From assembly GCA_964390645.1 (NCBI GenBank), contig CAYMLL010000379.1:1-6375 (forward strand): a stretch of DNA of 6,375 nt. Reading direction: 5' to 3'. Position numbers and translations under genes: made by a program. The notes under the pieces were generated by a model. The model did no database searches. It saw nothing but the letters and a program-made list of their open reading frames with translations, and had not been told where the DNA came from. Positions 1 through 6,375 of the stretch are shown one piece after another; within the stretch, counting starts at the first letter, position 1, and each line of letters starts with the position of its first letter. Origin of the DNA: CAYMLL01 sp964390645. GTDB taxonomy: Bacteria > Planctomycetota > UBA8108.

Positions 1-1
1 G

Positions 2-3000
2 ACCGACGACGACGGCGACCTCCGCAAGTGGGGCTTTCCGTCCGTGTCGATCGAGGGGGGCGGCTATCTTCTCGTCTTCGCGTCGGGGAAGGATCGGCGC
101 GAGGCCGGCGCCGAGCTGCATACGAACTTCCGCCTCAGCGCGGCGAGCGAGTACCTGGCGCTGGTCGCTGCCGACGGCTCGACCGTGGTGTTCGAGTATG
201 CCCCCCGCTACCCGAGACAGCATCCCGACGTCTCGTACGGCATCGGGCAGGATCTGATCCTCGACGCCCTCGTCCCCGCGAGGAGCCCGTGCCGGGTCCT
301 GGTCCCCGACGACGATGCTCTCGGCTCGAGCTGGACCGGCGGTGAGGAGCCCTTCGACGACTCGGGATGGACGGGCGGCGAAACGGGTGTTGGCTTCTCG
401 ACGGAGGAGCCGGGCTTTGCAGTGCAGACGATTCTGTCTTCCAGCGGAGTCTGCAGCCTCCAGGCTGCCATCGATGTTGCCGGCGTGGCCAACCCGGCCG
501 ACAGCTTCTCCGCTCCGGCGGATATCATCGATTTCTACAACACCGGCGGAGCGGGACACTACGACAACAACAATCCCTTTCCGGGGCTCGAGGTCGGTGT
601 CGACGTCAACAACTACGTGGTCGTCGTTCTCGCTACCGTGACGATTCCGAGCGCGGGGCAGTGGACTTTCGGGGTCAACTCCGACGACGGTTTCCGGCTC
701 GACATCGTCGGCCACGGGCAAAGCTATCGCATCGAGCATCCGAATCCGCGCGGCCCCGGGGACACGCTCGGCGTGTTGAACGCCACCGAGCCCGGCGACT
801 ACGACCTGCGGCTTCTCTTCTACGAGTGCGGTGGCGGCTCGGGGCTGGAGCTCTACGCCGCTCCCGGCTCCCGCTCTTCCTGGAGCTCGACGTTCCGTCT
901 CGTCGGAGACACGGCTGCGGGCGGTCTCGCGGTCTATTCGGACATCGGGCAGTTCGGCGCGTCTTCCGGCTTCCGCGGCCTGATCGAGACCGATCTCGAG
1001 GACGAGATGCGAGGGAGCCGCACGTCGGCCTACGTCAGGGTTCCGTTCGACGTGGCCGATCCCGCGGAGTACGAGTCGCTGACGCTTCGCGTCAAGTACG
1101 ACGACGCCTTCATCGCCTATCTCAACGGCGTCGAGATCGCCCGTCAGAACGCTCCGGAGTCTGCCACCTTCGACTCCGTCGCCACGGTGGACCGACCGAG
1201 GGAGCTGGCCTCGTCCTTCCAGCAGATCGATGTCACGGATCACCTCGGACGGCTGCGTAGCGGCGGAAACCTGCTGGCGCTGCACGGTCTGAACGACTCG
1301 GTGGACGGCACCGACTTTCTGCTCCTCGCCGAGCTCGCCGAGATCACGCTCGAGTCGAGGGCGACCGGGTTCTTCCGCACGCCGACTCCCGCCGGCGCGA
1401 ACGCGAACGACATGTTCCAGTTCGTCTCGGACACGAGGTTCTCGGTGGATCGCGGCTTCTTCGACGAGCCGTTCGAGGTGAGCCTCTCGACCGGGACTCC
1501 GGGAGCCGAGATTCGCTACACGATGGATGCGACCGAGCCGACCCCGGACAACGGCGAGGTCTACACGCGCCCGCTGCGGATCACCGGGACGACCGTTCTG
1601 CGGGCCGCCGCCTTCCGGGACGACCTCGAGCCGACCAATGTCGACACCCAGACCTACATCTTTCTCGACGACGTGTTGAGGCAGACGGGCGCCGGTCTTC
1701 CTTCGACCTGGGGCGGCGTGTCGGCGGACTACGACATGGATCCCGATATCGTCAACCACCCGGTCTACTCGCAGACGATCCGCGATGACCTGAAGTCGAT
1801 CCCCACGATCTCTATCGTCATGGATGAGAGAGATCTCTTCGACAGCAACCGCGGGATCTACTCGAACTCCCAGGCGTCCGGAATCACGTGGGAGCGTGAC
1901 GGATCGCTCGAGGTCATCGTGCCGGAGGGTTTCGATCTGCCGGGCGGTAACGGCGGAGTTCACATCAACTGCGGTGTTCGTATGCACGGCGGCGTGGGGC
2001 GCAGCCCTCCGGTTCTGAAGCACTCGTTCCGTCTTCTCTTCAAAGGCAGGTACGGCGCGACGAAGTTCAACTACCCGCTTTTCGCGAACTCGATTCAACT
2101 CGCCGGCGGAGAAGCAACCGACCAGTTCGACACGCTCGTTCTCCGCTCCGGCTTCAACGACTCATGGGTCTTCGGCGGCGGCTCGAATCGTACCTATCTG
2201 AGCGACGAGTTCATTCGCGACTCGCTTCTCGAGATGGGGCAGCCGAACGGTCACGGCACCTTCGTCCACCTCTATCTCAACGGTGTCTACTGGGGCCTCT
2301 ACAACGCCCTCGAGCGTCCGAACGCGCCTTTCGCAGCGACATACATGGGAGGCAGCAAGGCCGACTGGGACATTCTCAACTCGAGTGAGGTCATCGACGG
2401 CTCCAAGGACGCGTGGAACACCGCGCAGCGGCTCGCGAGCGCCGGTCTCTCGACTCCCGAAGCGTACTCCGAGATTCAAGAGTGGGTCGACGTCGACAAC
2501 CTCATTCACTACATGCTCGCCAACTTCTACGGCGGCAACGGTGATTGGGACGGCCACAACTGGTACTCGGGCCGATTTCGCGCGCCCGGCGCCGGCTACA
2601 AGTTTTTCAGCTGGGATGCCGAGCGAACGCTCGAGGGCACGGGGGGCAGCAACCGCACCGGGCTCGCGAACGGCGACAAGCCCTCGGGGCTCTACGCGGC
2701 TCTGCGTCAGAATGCGGAGTTCAACCTGCGATTCGGCGATATCGCGCACCGGCATTGCTTCAACCGGGGCGCGCTCTCGCCGGCCCGGACAGCCGAACGA
2801 TTCCGGTTTCTCTCCGACTTCATTTATGGCGGAATGGTCGGCGAGTCGGCCCGCTGGGGCGACAAGGGGCGTGGCGAGCCACACACTCGCGATGATGAGT
2901 GGCTGCGCGAGGTCAACCGACTGTTCAACGACTACTTTCCGCGCCGTACGGACGTGTTGCTCGGATTCTTGCGTGGAGCACGGCTCTACCCCTGGGTCGA

Positions 3001-4633
3001 GGCGCCGAGCTTCAATCGTCACGGCGGCGAGATCGATCCCGGTTTCCTTCTCGTCATGCTCGCGACCCTCGGGACGATCTACTACACCGTGGACGGCAGC
3101 GACCCGCGCCTTCCCGGCGGCGACGTCTCGCCGGCTGCGTTGATCGCGAGATCCGGCACCGGCTCGGCGCCGACGAGGACACTCGTCGCGTCGGGCGCTG
3201 ATGTTCGCGTGCTGGTCCCGCAGGACGGGGAGCTCGGTCTGGACTGGACGGCCGCGGACTTCGATGACTCCGGCTGGCGAGCCGGCACGACCGGCGTCGG
3301 CTACGAGCGAGGCAGCGGCTACGAGGATCTGATCGTCACGGACGTCGAGGCCGAGATGTACAACGTGACGGGCACCGTGTACCTGCGAGTGCCGTTCGAG
3401 GTGGACGACCCCTCCGAGCTGGTTCTCCTGACCTTGCGCATGAAGTACGACGATGGCTTCGTCGCGTACCTCAACGGCACGCGTGTGGCGGCTCGCAACG
3501 CTCCGGGCGTGCCGCAGTGGAACTCGACAGCGTCCGGTAGCCACGCCGACTCCTCGTCCATCATCTTCGAGAACATCGACATCGAGGAGGGCGTCGGCCT
3601 CTTGCGTGCCGGGACGAACATCCTCGCGATACACGGGCTCAACACATCGACGTCGAGCAGCGACCTGTTGATGATGCCGCAGCTGAGGGCGACGGAGGAG
3701 GGTGGAGCCGACGAGAAGGAAGAGGGGATCGCGATCCCCATCAACCGGACGACGGACGTCAAGGCCCGTGTCTTCGACAGTGGACTCGGCGAATGGAGCG
3801 CGCTGAACGAGGCCACATTCGTCGTCAACTCCTCCGACCTGAGGATCACCGAGATCATGTACCACCCGGCATCGTCGGGCAAGGACGGGCCGTGGTCGGT
3901 GGACGAGTTCGAGTTCATCGAGCTGAAGAACATCGGCAGCGAGGCGATCAGTCTCGAGCGCGTGCGATTCCTCATCGGCATCCAGTTCGACTTCTCGACC
4001 GGCGCCATCACGTCGCTGGCTCCGGACGAGCACGTCGTCGTGGTCCGCAACCTCGCGGCGTTCGAGTCCCTCTACGACACCGACGGCATGCTCATCGCCG
4101 GTGCCTACGAGGGCCGGCTGAGCAACAGCGGAGAGGCGGTCGGTCTCGTCGACGCGGGCGGCGAGGTCATCCTCCACTTCCGCTACGAGGATTCGTGGCA
4201 CCCGACGACGGACGGCATGGGCCACTCTCTCGTGATCACCGACGCTCGGCTGCCGGCGGATCAGTGGGGCGAGGAGGAGAGCTGGACCGTGAGCGGGGCC
4301 GTGGACGGATCGCCCGGCTTCGACGATGGGGACGCCGTTCCCACCGGCCGCCAGCGCGCCGGCGACTCGAACCAGGACGGGAGCGTGGACATCTCGGATG
4401 CGGTTCACCTGCTGCGTCGGCTGTTCGGGGCGCTGGTTGCATCACCACCCTGTGACGGCGCCACGCTCGAGGACGGCAGTAACCTCGTGCTCCTCGACCT
4501 CAACGGTGACCAGGCCGTCAACGTCTCGGACGCGGTCCACTTTCTCGACTTTCTCTTCAACGCCGGTCCGGAGCCGGCGGGGGGAGTGCGCTGCACCCGG
4601 TTCCCCGGCTGCCCGAGCATCTGTGTCCCGTGA
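2..4633 (+). CDS. Giant secreted multidomain CotH-kinase protein with lamin-tail, PA14-like, jelly-roll and dockerin-like modules (5' partial)
   Basis: The frame is open from base 2 to the TGA at 4631-4633, giving 1543 visible residues; the true start and any signal peptide lie upstream. Modules, in visible residues: lamin-tail domain (LTD) 1-82, already under way at the edge; jelly-roll N-half 98-139; PA14-like insert about 173-313 (VNSDDGFRLDI, GDYDLRLLFYE); jelly-roll C-half 325-451; chitobiase-C-like domain 479-556 (IRYTMDATEPTPDNG); CotH domain about 597-995; second chitobiase-C-like domain 1001-1050 plus 1243-1277, split by jelly-roll copy 2 (1069-1233); second LTD 1279-1437 (LRITEIMYHP); dockerin-like tail 1454-1543. 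The CotH part shows RMHGG, HLYLNGVYWGLYNALE, NGDWDGHNWY (Asp848, Asn853) and FFSWDAE (Asp872), matching the expected catalytic and metal-binding positions of this atypical kinase family. CotH proteins phosphorylate secreted or coat proteins in Bacillus. Kinase activity and an extracellular location are inferred here; the substrate is unknown. Module identities were recognised by eye. Confidence 0.88.
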   Translation, partial: TDDDGDLRKWGFPSVSIEGGGYLLVFASGKDRREAGAELHTNFRLSAASEYLALVAADGSTVVFEYAPRYPRQHPDVSYGIGQDLILDALVPARSPCRVLVPDDDALGSSWTGGEEPFDDSGWTGGETGVGFSTEEPGFAVQTILSSSGVCSLQAAIDVAGVANPADSFSAPADIIDFYNTGGAGHYDNNNPFPGLEVGVDVNNYVVVVLATVTIPSAGQWTFGVNSDDGFRLDIVGHGQSYRIEHPNPRGPGDTLGVLNATEPGDYDLRLLFYECGGGSGLELYAAPGSRSSWSSTFRLVGDTAAGGLAVYSDIGQFGASSGFRGLIETDLEDEMRGSRTSAYVRVPFDVADPAEYESLTLRVKYDDAFIAYLNGVEIARQNAPESATFDSVATVDRPRELASSFQQIDVTDHLGRLRSGGNLLALHGLNDSVDGTDFLLLAELAEITLESRATGFFRTPTPAGANANDMFQFVSDTRFSVDRGFFDEPFEVSLSTGTPGAEIRYTMDATEPTPDNGEVYTRPLRITGTTVLRAAAFRDDLEPTNVDTQTYIFLDDVLRQTGAGLPSTWGGVSADYDMDPDIVNHPVYSQTIRDDLKSIPTISIVMDERDLFDSNRGIYSNSQASGITWERDGSLEVIVPEGFDLPGGNGGVHINCGVRMHGGVGRSPPVLKHSFRLLFKGRYGATKFNYPLFANSIQLAGGEATDQFDTLVLRSGFNDSWVFGGGSNRTYLSDEFIRDSLLEMGQPNGHGTFVHLYLNGVYWGLYNALERPNAPFAATYMGGSKADWDILNSSEVIDGSKDAWNTAQRLASAGLSTPEAYSEIQEWVDVDNLIHYMLANFYGGNGDWDGHNWYSGRFRAPGAGYKFFSWDAERTLEGTGGSNRTGLANGDKPSGLYAALRQNAEFNLRFGDIAHRHCFNRGALSPARTAERFRFLSDFIYGGMVGESARWGDKGRGEPHTRDDEWLREVNRLFNDYFPRRTDVLLGFLRGARLYPWVEAPSFNRHGGEIDPGFLLVMLATLGTIYYTVDGSDPRLPGGDVSPAALIARSGTGSAPTRTLVASGADVRVLVPQDGELGLDWTAADFDDSGWRAGTTGVGYERGSGYEDLIVTDVEAEMYNVTGTVYLRVPFEVDDPSELVLLTLRMKYDDGFVAYLNGTRVAARNAPGVPQWNSTASGSHADSSSIIFENIDIEEGVGLLRAGTNILAIHGLNTSTSSSDLLMMPQLRATEEGGADEKEEGIAIPINRTTDVKARVFDSGLGEWSALNEATFVVNSSDLRITEIMYHPASSGKDGPWSVDEFEFIELKNIGSEAISLERVRFLIGIQFDFSTGAITSLAPDEHVVVVRNLAAFESLYDTDGMLIAGAYEGRLSNSGEAVGLVDAGGEVILHFRYEDSWHPTTDGMGHSLVITDARLPADQWGEEESWTVSGAVDGSPGFDDGDAVPTGRQRAGDSNQDGSVDISDAVHLLRRLFGALVASPPCDGATLEDGSNLVLLDLNGDQAVNVSDAVHFLDFLFNAGPEPAGGVRCTRFPGCPSICVP
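293..1354 (+). repeat. Jelly-roll module copy 1, interrupted by a PA14-like domain
   Basis: The encoded segment starts RVLVPDDDALG and includes FDDSGWTGGETGVGF. It resumes after about 185 residues with RGLIETDLEDEM and YVRVPFDVADP, then KYDDAFIAYLNGVEIARQNAP and LLALHGLN. The same series occurs without interruption at 3206-3700, so this is a diverged intragenic duplication. The interrupting segment (about 419-973) carries a PA14-like sandwich (core 518-940). The fold resembles galactose-binding-like beta sandwiches that bind sugars or pack against catalytic domains; a ligand cannot be deduced. Confidence 0.75.
3206..3700 (+). repeat. Jelly-roll module copy 2, inserted within a chitobiase-C-like domain
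   Basis: The encoded segment starts RVLVPQDGELG and runs through FDDSGWRAGTTGVGY, EDLIVTDVEAEMY, YLRVPFEVDDP, KYDDGFVAYLNGTRVAARNAP and ILAIHGLN, in the same order as copy 1. Before it lies GTIYYTVDGSDPRLPGG, the first half of a chitobiase-C-like domain. After it lies INRTTDVKARV..WSALNEATFVV, which looks like the missing second half. The copies are diverged at both protein and DNA level, so the duplication is old and not a recent tandem event. Confidence 0.75.
4361..4630 (+). other. Dockerin-like C-terminal region with two calcium-loop repeats and a cysteine tail (part of the large CDS)
   Basis: Two EF-hand-like loops are each followed by a short helix: DSNQDGSVDISD then AVHLLRRLFG, and DLNGDQAVNVSD then AVHFLDFLF. 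Loop 1 has acidic or polar ligands at positions 1, 3, 5, 7, 9 and 12. Loop 2 keeps Asp at 1, 5 and 12 and Asn at 3 and 9, but has Gln where Gly is usual and Ala at position 7. Four cysteines (one in PPCDG, three in the last 14 residues, CTRFPGCPSIC) suggest disulfides outside the cytoplasm. Type I dockerins bind cohesins in cellulosomes. In Planctomycetota such tails end many secreted giants, and a docking or surface-sorting role is only inferred. Confidence 0.75.
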
Positions 4634-4921
4634 CCGGCGCGCGCCGTGCACGCATCGAGAGTGCCGCCCTGGCTGTCGCTCTCCGCGCTGTCGAGCGCTC
4701 TTTCTGGCGGTGATTGACGGAGCTCTGCGCCGGGGCGTTCAGGGCTGCTCGAACGGCTCTCCGCCAGCCGCTCTCGCCGGGCCCTCTTCCTCGCGTCCTC
4801 CGGCTCCGCCGGGTCACCCTCGCGGGTTGCGGAGCACATGTGGTCCGGAGTCTGTCCGCGAGAGGTCGGGCGCGGAGCGTCACTCCACCGGTGCGGCGGC
4901 AGCTGCTTCGCAGGCCCGTCG
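4634..4921. other. Convergent intergenic spacer, no gene seen
   Basis: These 288 bases separate the 3' ends of two converging genes. No reading frame here resembles a protein; the frames that cross it are out-of-frame extensions of the neighbours. It holds a perfect 12-bp palindrome (CGGCGCGCGCCG, 4635-4646) starting two bases after the + strand stop codon, a 5-bp hairpin (CGGCT/AGCCG, 4754-4770), a 7-bp stem at 4803-4835, and an imperfect 16-bp palindrome centred on CACATGTG (4831-4846). No T-run follows any of them on either strand. Confidence 0.7.
4803..4835. terminator. Possible bidirectional stem-loop between convergent genes
   Basis: GCTCCGC (4803-4809) pairs perfectly with GCGGAGC (4829-4835). 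Inside it, ACCC (4816-4819) can pair with GGGT (4824-4827) around a TCGC tetraloop, leaving an uneven internal loop. The position between two converging 3' ends suits a shared terminator or an mRNA 3'-end stabiliser. There is no downstream T-tract in either direction, so it is not a canonical intrinsic terminator, and at this GC content such stems can arise by chance. Confidence 0.25.
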
Positions 4922-6375
4922 TCAGACCTCGACCTTCAGCAGACCGCACGCCTCCTCGTAACCCGGTGCCCGCTCGCCGTCGTCTCCCGGCGTGCTCTTC
5001 GAGGGGCCGGCGGTCCGTCCGTACTCGCTCGCGGTCACTCGCGCCAGAGCCACCGGCTGACGCCAGCGGAACTTCTCGCGCGTCGCCGTGAACTCCTCCT
5101 CGACCGTGTGGTAGTACTTCTCGGCGTGGAGCGCTCCGTCCTCGCTGACGGCGAAGCCGAGGAGCAGGTCCATGACGGGCCGGAGCGGATGGCCGAGCTC
5201 GCCGTAGCGCTGGACGAGCGCGCTGGCCCGCGCCTGGTCCCGTCCACGGATGGCCGACCTCGCCTCGCCGAGGAGCGTGTCGCGGTCCGTCGTCGTGAGG
5301 CCCTCGAGCGCCTTGGCGTGGAACGGATCGTCGTTGACGTTGCGGCGCTGCCCCGCGGTGTGGTACGCGCCGATGATGAGGCTCGCGAACGCGTTGCGAT
5401 CGTCGCTCACGCGTGCGATGTTGCGCCACGCGTTCGCCGCGTCCGATGCGTGGACACCCACGGAGTCGCCGTGCACGCTGCCGGCCGGCTTCAGGTTGGA
5501 GCTGCTCCTCGTGCGGCCCCGGTCGTTCAGCACGAGCCGGTTCGCGGCGAGCGAGATCGCCTCGCCGACGTGCTCTGTCGTGAAGCCTTCGGCAAGGGCG
5601 GCCGCGACGGCGTCGGCGGCCTGCTCGCGCGTGCTCGTGAAGACGAGCCGGGCCATCCTGTCGACCCAGCCATCGTCTGCCCGGCGCGAGCCCGGCTTGC
5701 GGCCGAGCAGCCTGTGCGTGTCGATGAGCCTCGGCAGGAGGCTGCGGATTGCAGGCTCGGTGCCGGCGCGCGCGCCGCGGTTCTTCTCGGCGCGGACGCA
5801 GAAGCGGACGGACTGGCGCAGCAATGTGTGCGCGTGCTCCTTGCCGGCGAGGTCGAGCGTGGACCACGCACGCCACGCGAGCACGACGCGATGGACGTTG
5901 ATCTCGTCACGTACGGAGTACTGCAGATGGTTGAAGGCCTCGCCGGGACGCTGGTTCACCAGCGCGGCGAAGGTCGACTCCGCGCGGTCGAAGTCTCCCG
6001 AGCGCGTGGCCTTGCGCAGCAGCTCGCCCGTGGGAGAGCTCGCGGGGATCTTCGCGGGCTCCACGTTTCTGAGAATCTGGTTCTTGCGGCCGCCGAGCTC
6101 GTGGATGCGATTCGTGTTGCGGTAGAGCACCTTGAGGACCGGCAGAGCGCGGCGAGCTTCGGGCAACGCGCGCGACATCTCGTAGGCCGGCGCGAGCGCC
6201 ATGAAGGTGTGGAAGCCGGTGTAGTCCTGTCCGGCGAAGGTGCGCGCGTTCGCGAGCGCCCCGGCGGCGGTGAGCGTGCGCAGGTCCGTGCCACCTCGCA
6301 GCTTCTCGACGAGGAGGGTCTGCAGCTTCTCGAGCGGCGCCTCCTGCATCAGGGAGACGAGCGGCTCGAGCTCGC
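4922..6375 (-). CDS. Histidine-motif protein of unknown function, Planctomycetota-type (5' partial)
   Basis: The frame is open from the right edge of the window to the TGA at 4924-4922, giving 483 visible residues. An ATG at 6349-6347 exists, but eight in-frame residues (ELEPLVSL) precede it and continue the same helical pattern, so the start and any signal peptide probably lie beyond the window. I do not recognise a named family. It resembles, from memory only, secreted hypothetical proteins of Planctomycetota. It looks soluble and mostly helical, with no obvious membrane segment. Motifs, numbered from that ATG: GFHTFMALAPA (His47), LPVLKVLYRNTNRI (69-82), FNHLQYSVRDEINVHRVV (His141, His153), GKEHAHTLL (His172, His174), HGDSVGVHASDAANAWRN (His293, His300), GAYHTAGQR (His330), and EKYYHTVEEEF and RVTASEYG near the C terminus. 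The repeated His-in-helix pattern could bind metal or a cofactor; that is inference. It converges on the CotH gene and cannot share its operon. Confidence 0.8.
   Translation of the reverse strand, partial: ELEPLVSLMQEAPLEKLQTLLVEKLRGGTDLRTLTAAGALANARTFAGQDYTGFHTFMALAPAYEMSRALPEARRALPVLKVLYRNTNRIHELGGRKNQILRNVEPAKIPASSPTGELLRKATRSGDFDRAESTFAALVNQRPGEAFNHLQYSVRDEINVHRVVLAWRAWSTLDLAGKEHAHTLLRQSVRFCVRAEKNRGARAGTEPAIRSLLPRLIDTHRLLGRKPGSRRADDGWVDRMARLVFTSTREQAADAVAAALAEGFTTEHVGEAISLAANRLVLNDRGRTRSSSNLKPAGSVHGDSVGVHASDAANAWRNIARVSDDRNAFASLIIGAYHTAGQRRNVNDDPFHAKALEGLTTTDRDTLLGEARSAIRGRDQARASALVQRYGELGHPLRPVMDLLLGFAVSEDGALHAEKYYHTVEEEFTATREKFRWRQPVALARVTASEYGRTAGPSKSTPGDDGERAPGYEEACGLLKVEV

Noticed and set aside
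44..46. GTG as start codon of the large + strand gene
   Set aside because: The frame is open to the window edge and the residues before it (DDDGDLRKWGFPS) continue the lamin-tail domain, so the gene starts upstream.
367..1260. 297-codon + strand frame inside the large gene
   Set aside because: Arg-rich shadow frame that overlaps the PA14-like and jelly-roll coding sequence.
293..3700. The two jelly-roll copies as a mobile element or recent duplication
   Set aside because: The copies are strongly diverged, lie within one reading frame, and have no terminal repeats or transposase; old domain duplication explains them.
2162..4408. 748-codon open frame on the - strand, antisense to the large gene
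   Set aside because: Its translation is Arg/Val/Asp-rich with no domain likeness and it overlaps clearly recognisable domains on the + strand. Long antisense frames are common at this GC content.
4635..4646. 12-bp palindrome CGGCGCGCGCCG as an intrinsic terminator
   Set aside because: Only a 4-bp stem can form around a 4-base loop and no T-run follows; likely a chance GC-rich palindrome.
4557..5876. 439-codon - strand frame across the spacer and the second gene
   Set aside because: Arg/Ala/Pro-rich low-complexity translation, out of frame with the coherent 483-residue protein on the same strand.
5250..6125. 291-codon + strand frame opposite the second gene
   Set aside because: Ser/Arg-rich translation without recognisable motifs; a shadow of the - strand gene.

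Overview
The window looks like chromosomal DNA of a GC-rich bacterium (roughly two thirds G+C by eye), most probably a member of the Planctomycetota or a close relative. The main clue is the + strand gene. It combines lamin-tail, jelly-roll, PA14-like, chitobiase-C-like and CotH-kinase modules, and ends in a dockerin-like pair of calcium loops with a cysteine-bearing tail. I associate this combination with very large secreted proteins of that phylum. The assignment comes from remembered family features, not from a search.

Layout: two long genes converge, and both have their 5' ends outside the window. Positions 2-4633 (+) encode at least 1543 residues of a giant modular, presumably exported protein. 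Its module order is lamin-tail domain, split jelly-roll with a PA14-like insert, chitobiase-C-like domain, CotH kinase domain, chitobiase-C-like domain with a second jelly-roll inserted in it, lamin-tail domain, dockerin-like tail. Positions 4634-4921 are a non-coding convergent spacer with a few GC-rich inverted repeats and no clear terminator. Positions 4922-6375 (-) encode at least 483 residues of a soluble, probably helical protein of unknown function with several histidines in conserved-looking motifs.

Function: the + strand product probably acts outside the cytoplasm as a CotH-type protein kinase or pseudokinase on a scaffold of adhesion and binding modules, with the C-terminal dockerin-like region for calcium-dependent docking or sorting. 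The genes are convergent and cannot share an operon, so nothing here links their functions. There are no tRNA, rRNA, CRISPR, insertion sequence or phage signals. Promoters and start codons are not visible because both genes begin outside the window.

The most notable observation is nested domain architecture. One jelly-roll module occurs twice. One copy is interrupted by a PA14-like domain. The other itself interrupts a chitobiase-C-like domain. The domain order is nearly mirror-symmetric around the kinase.
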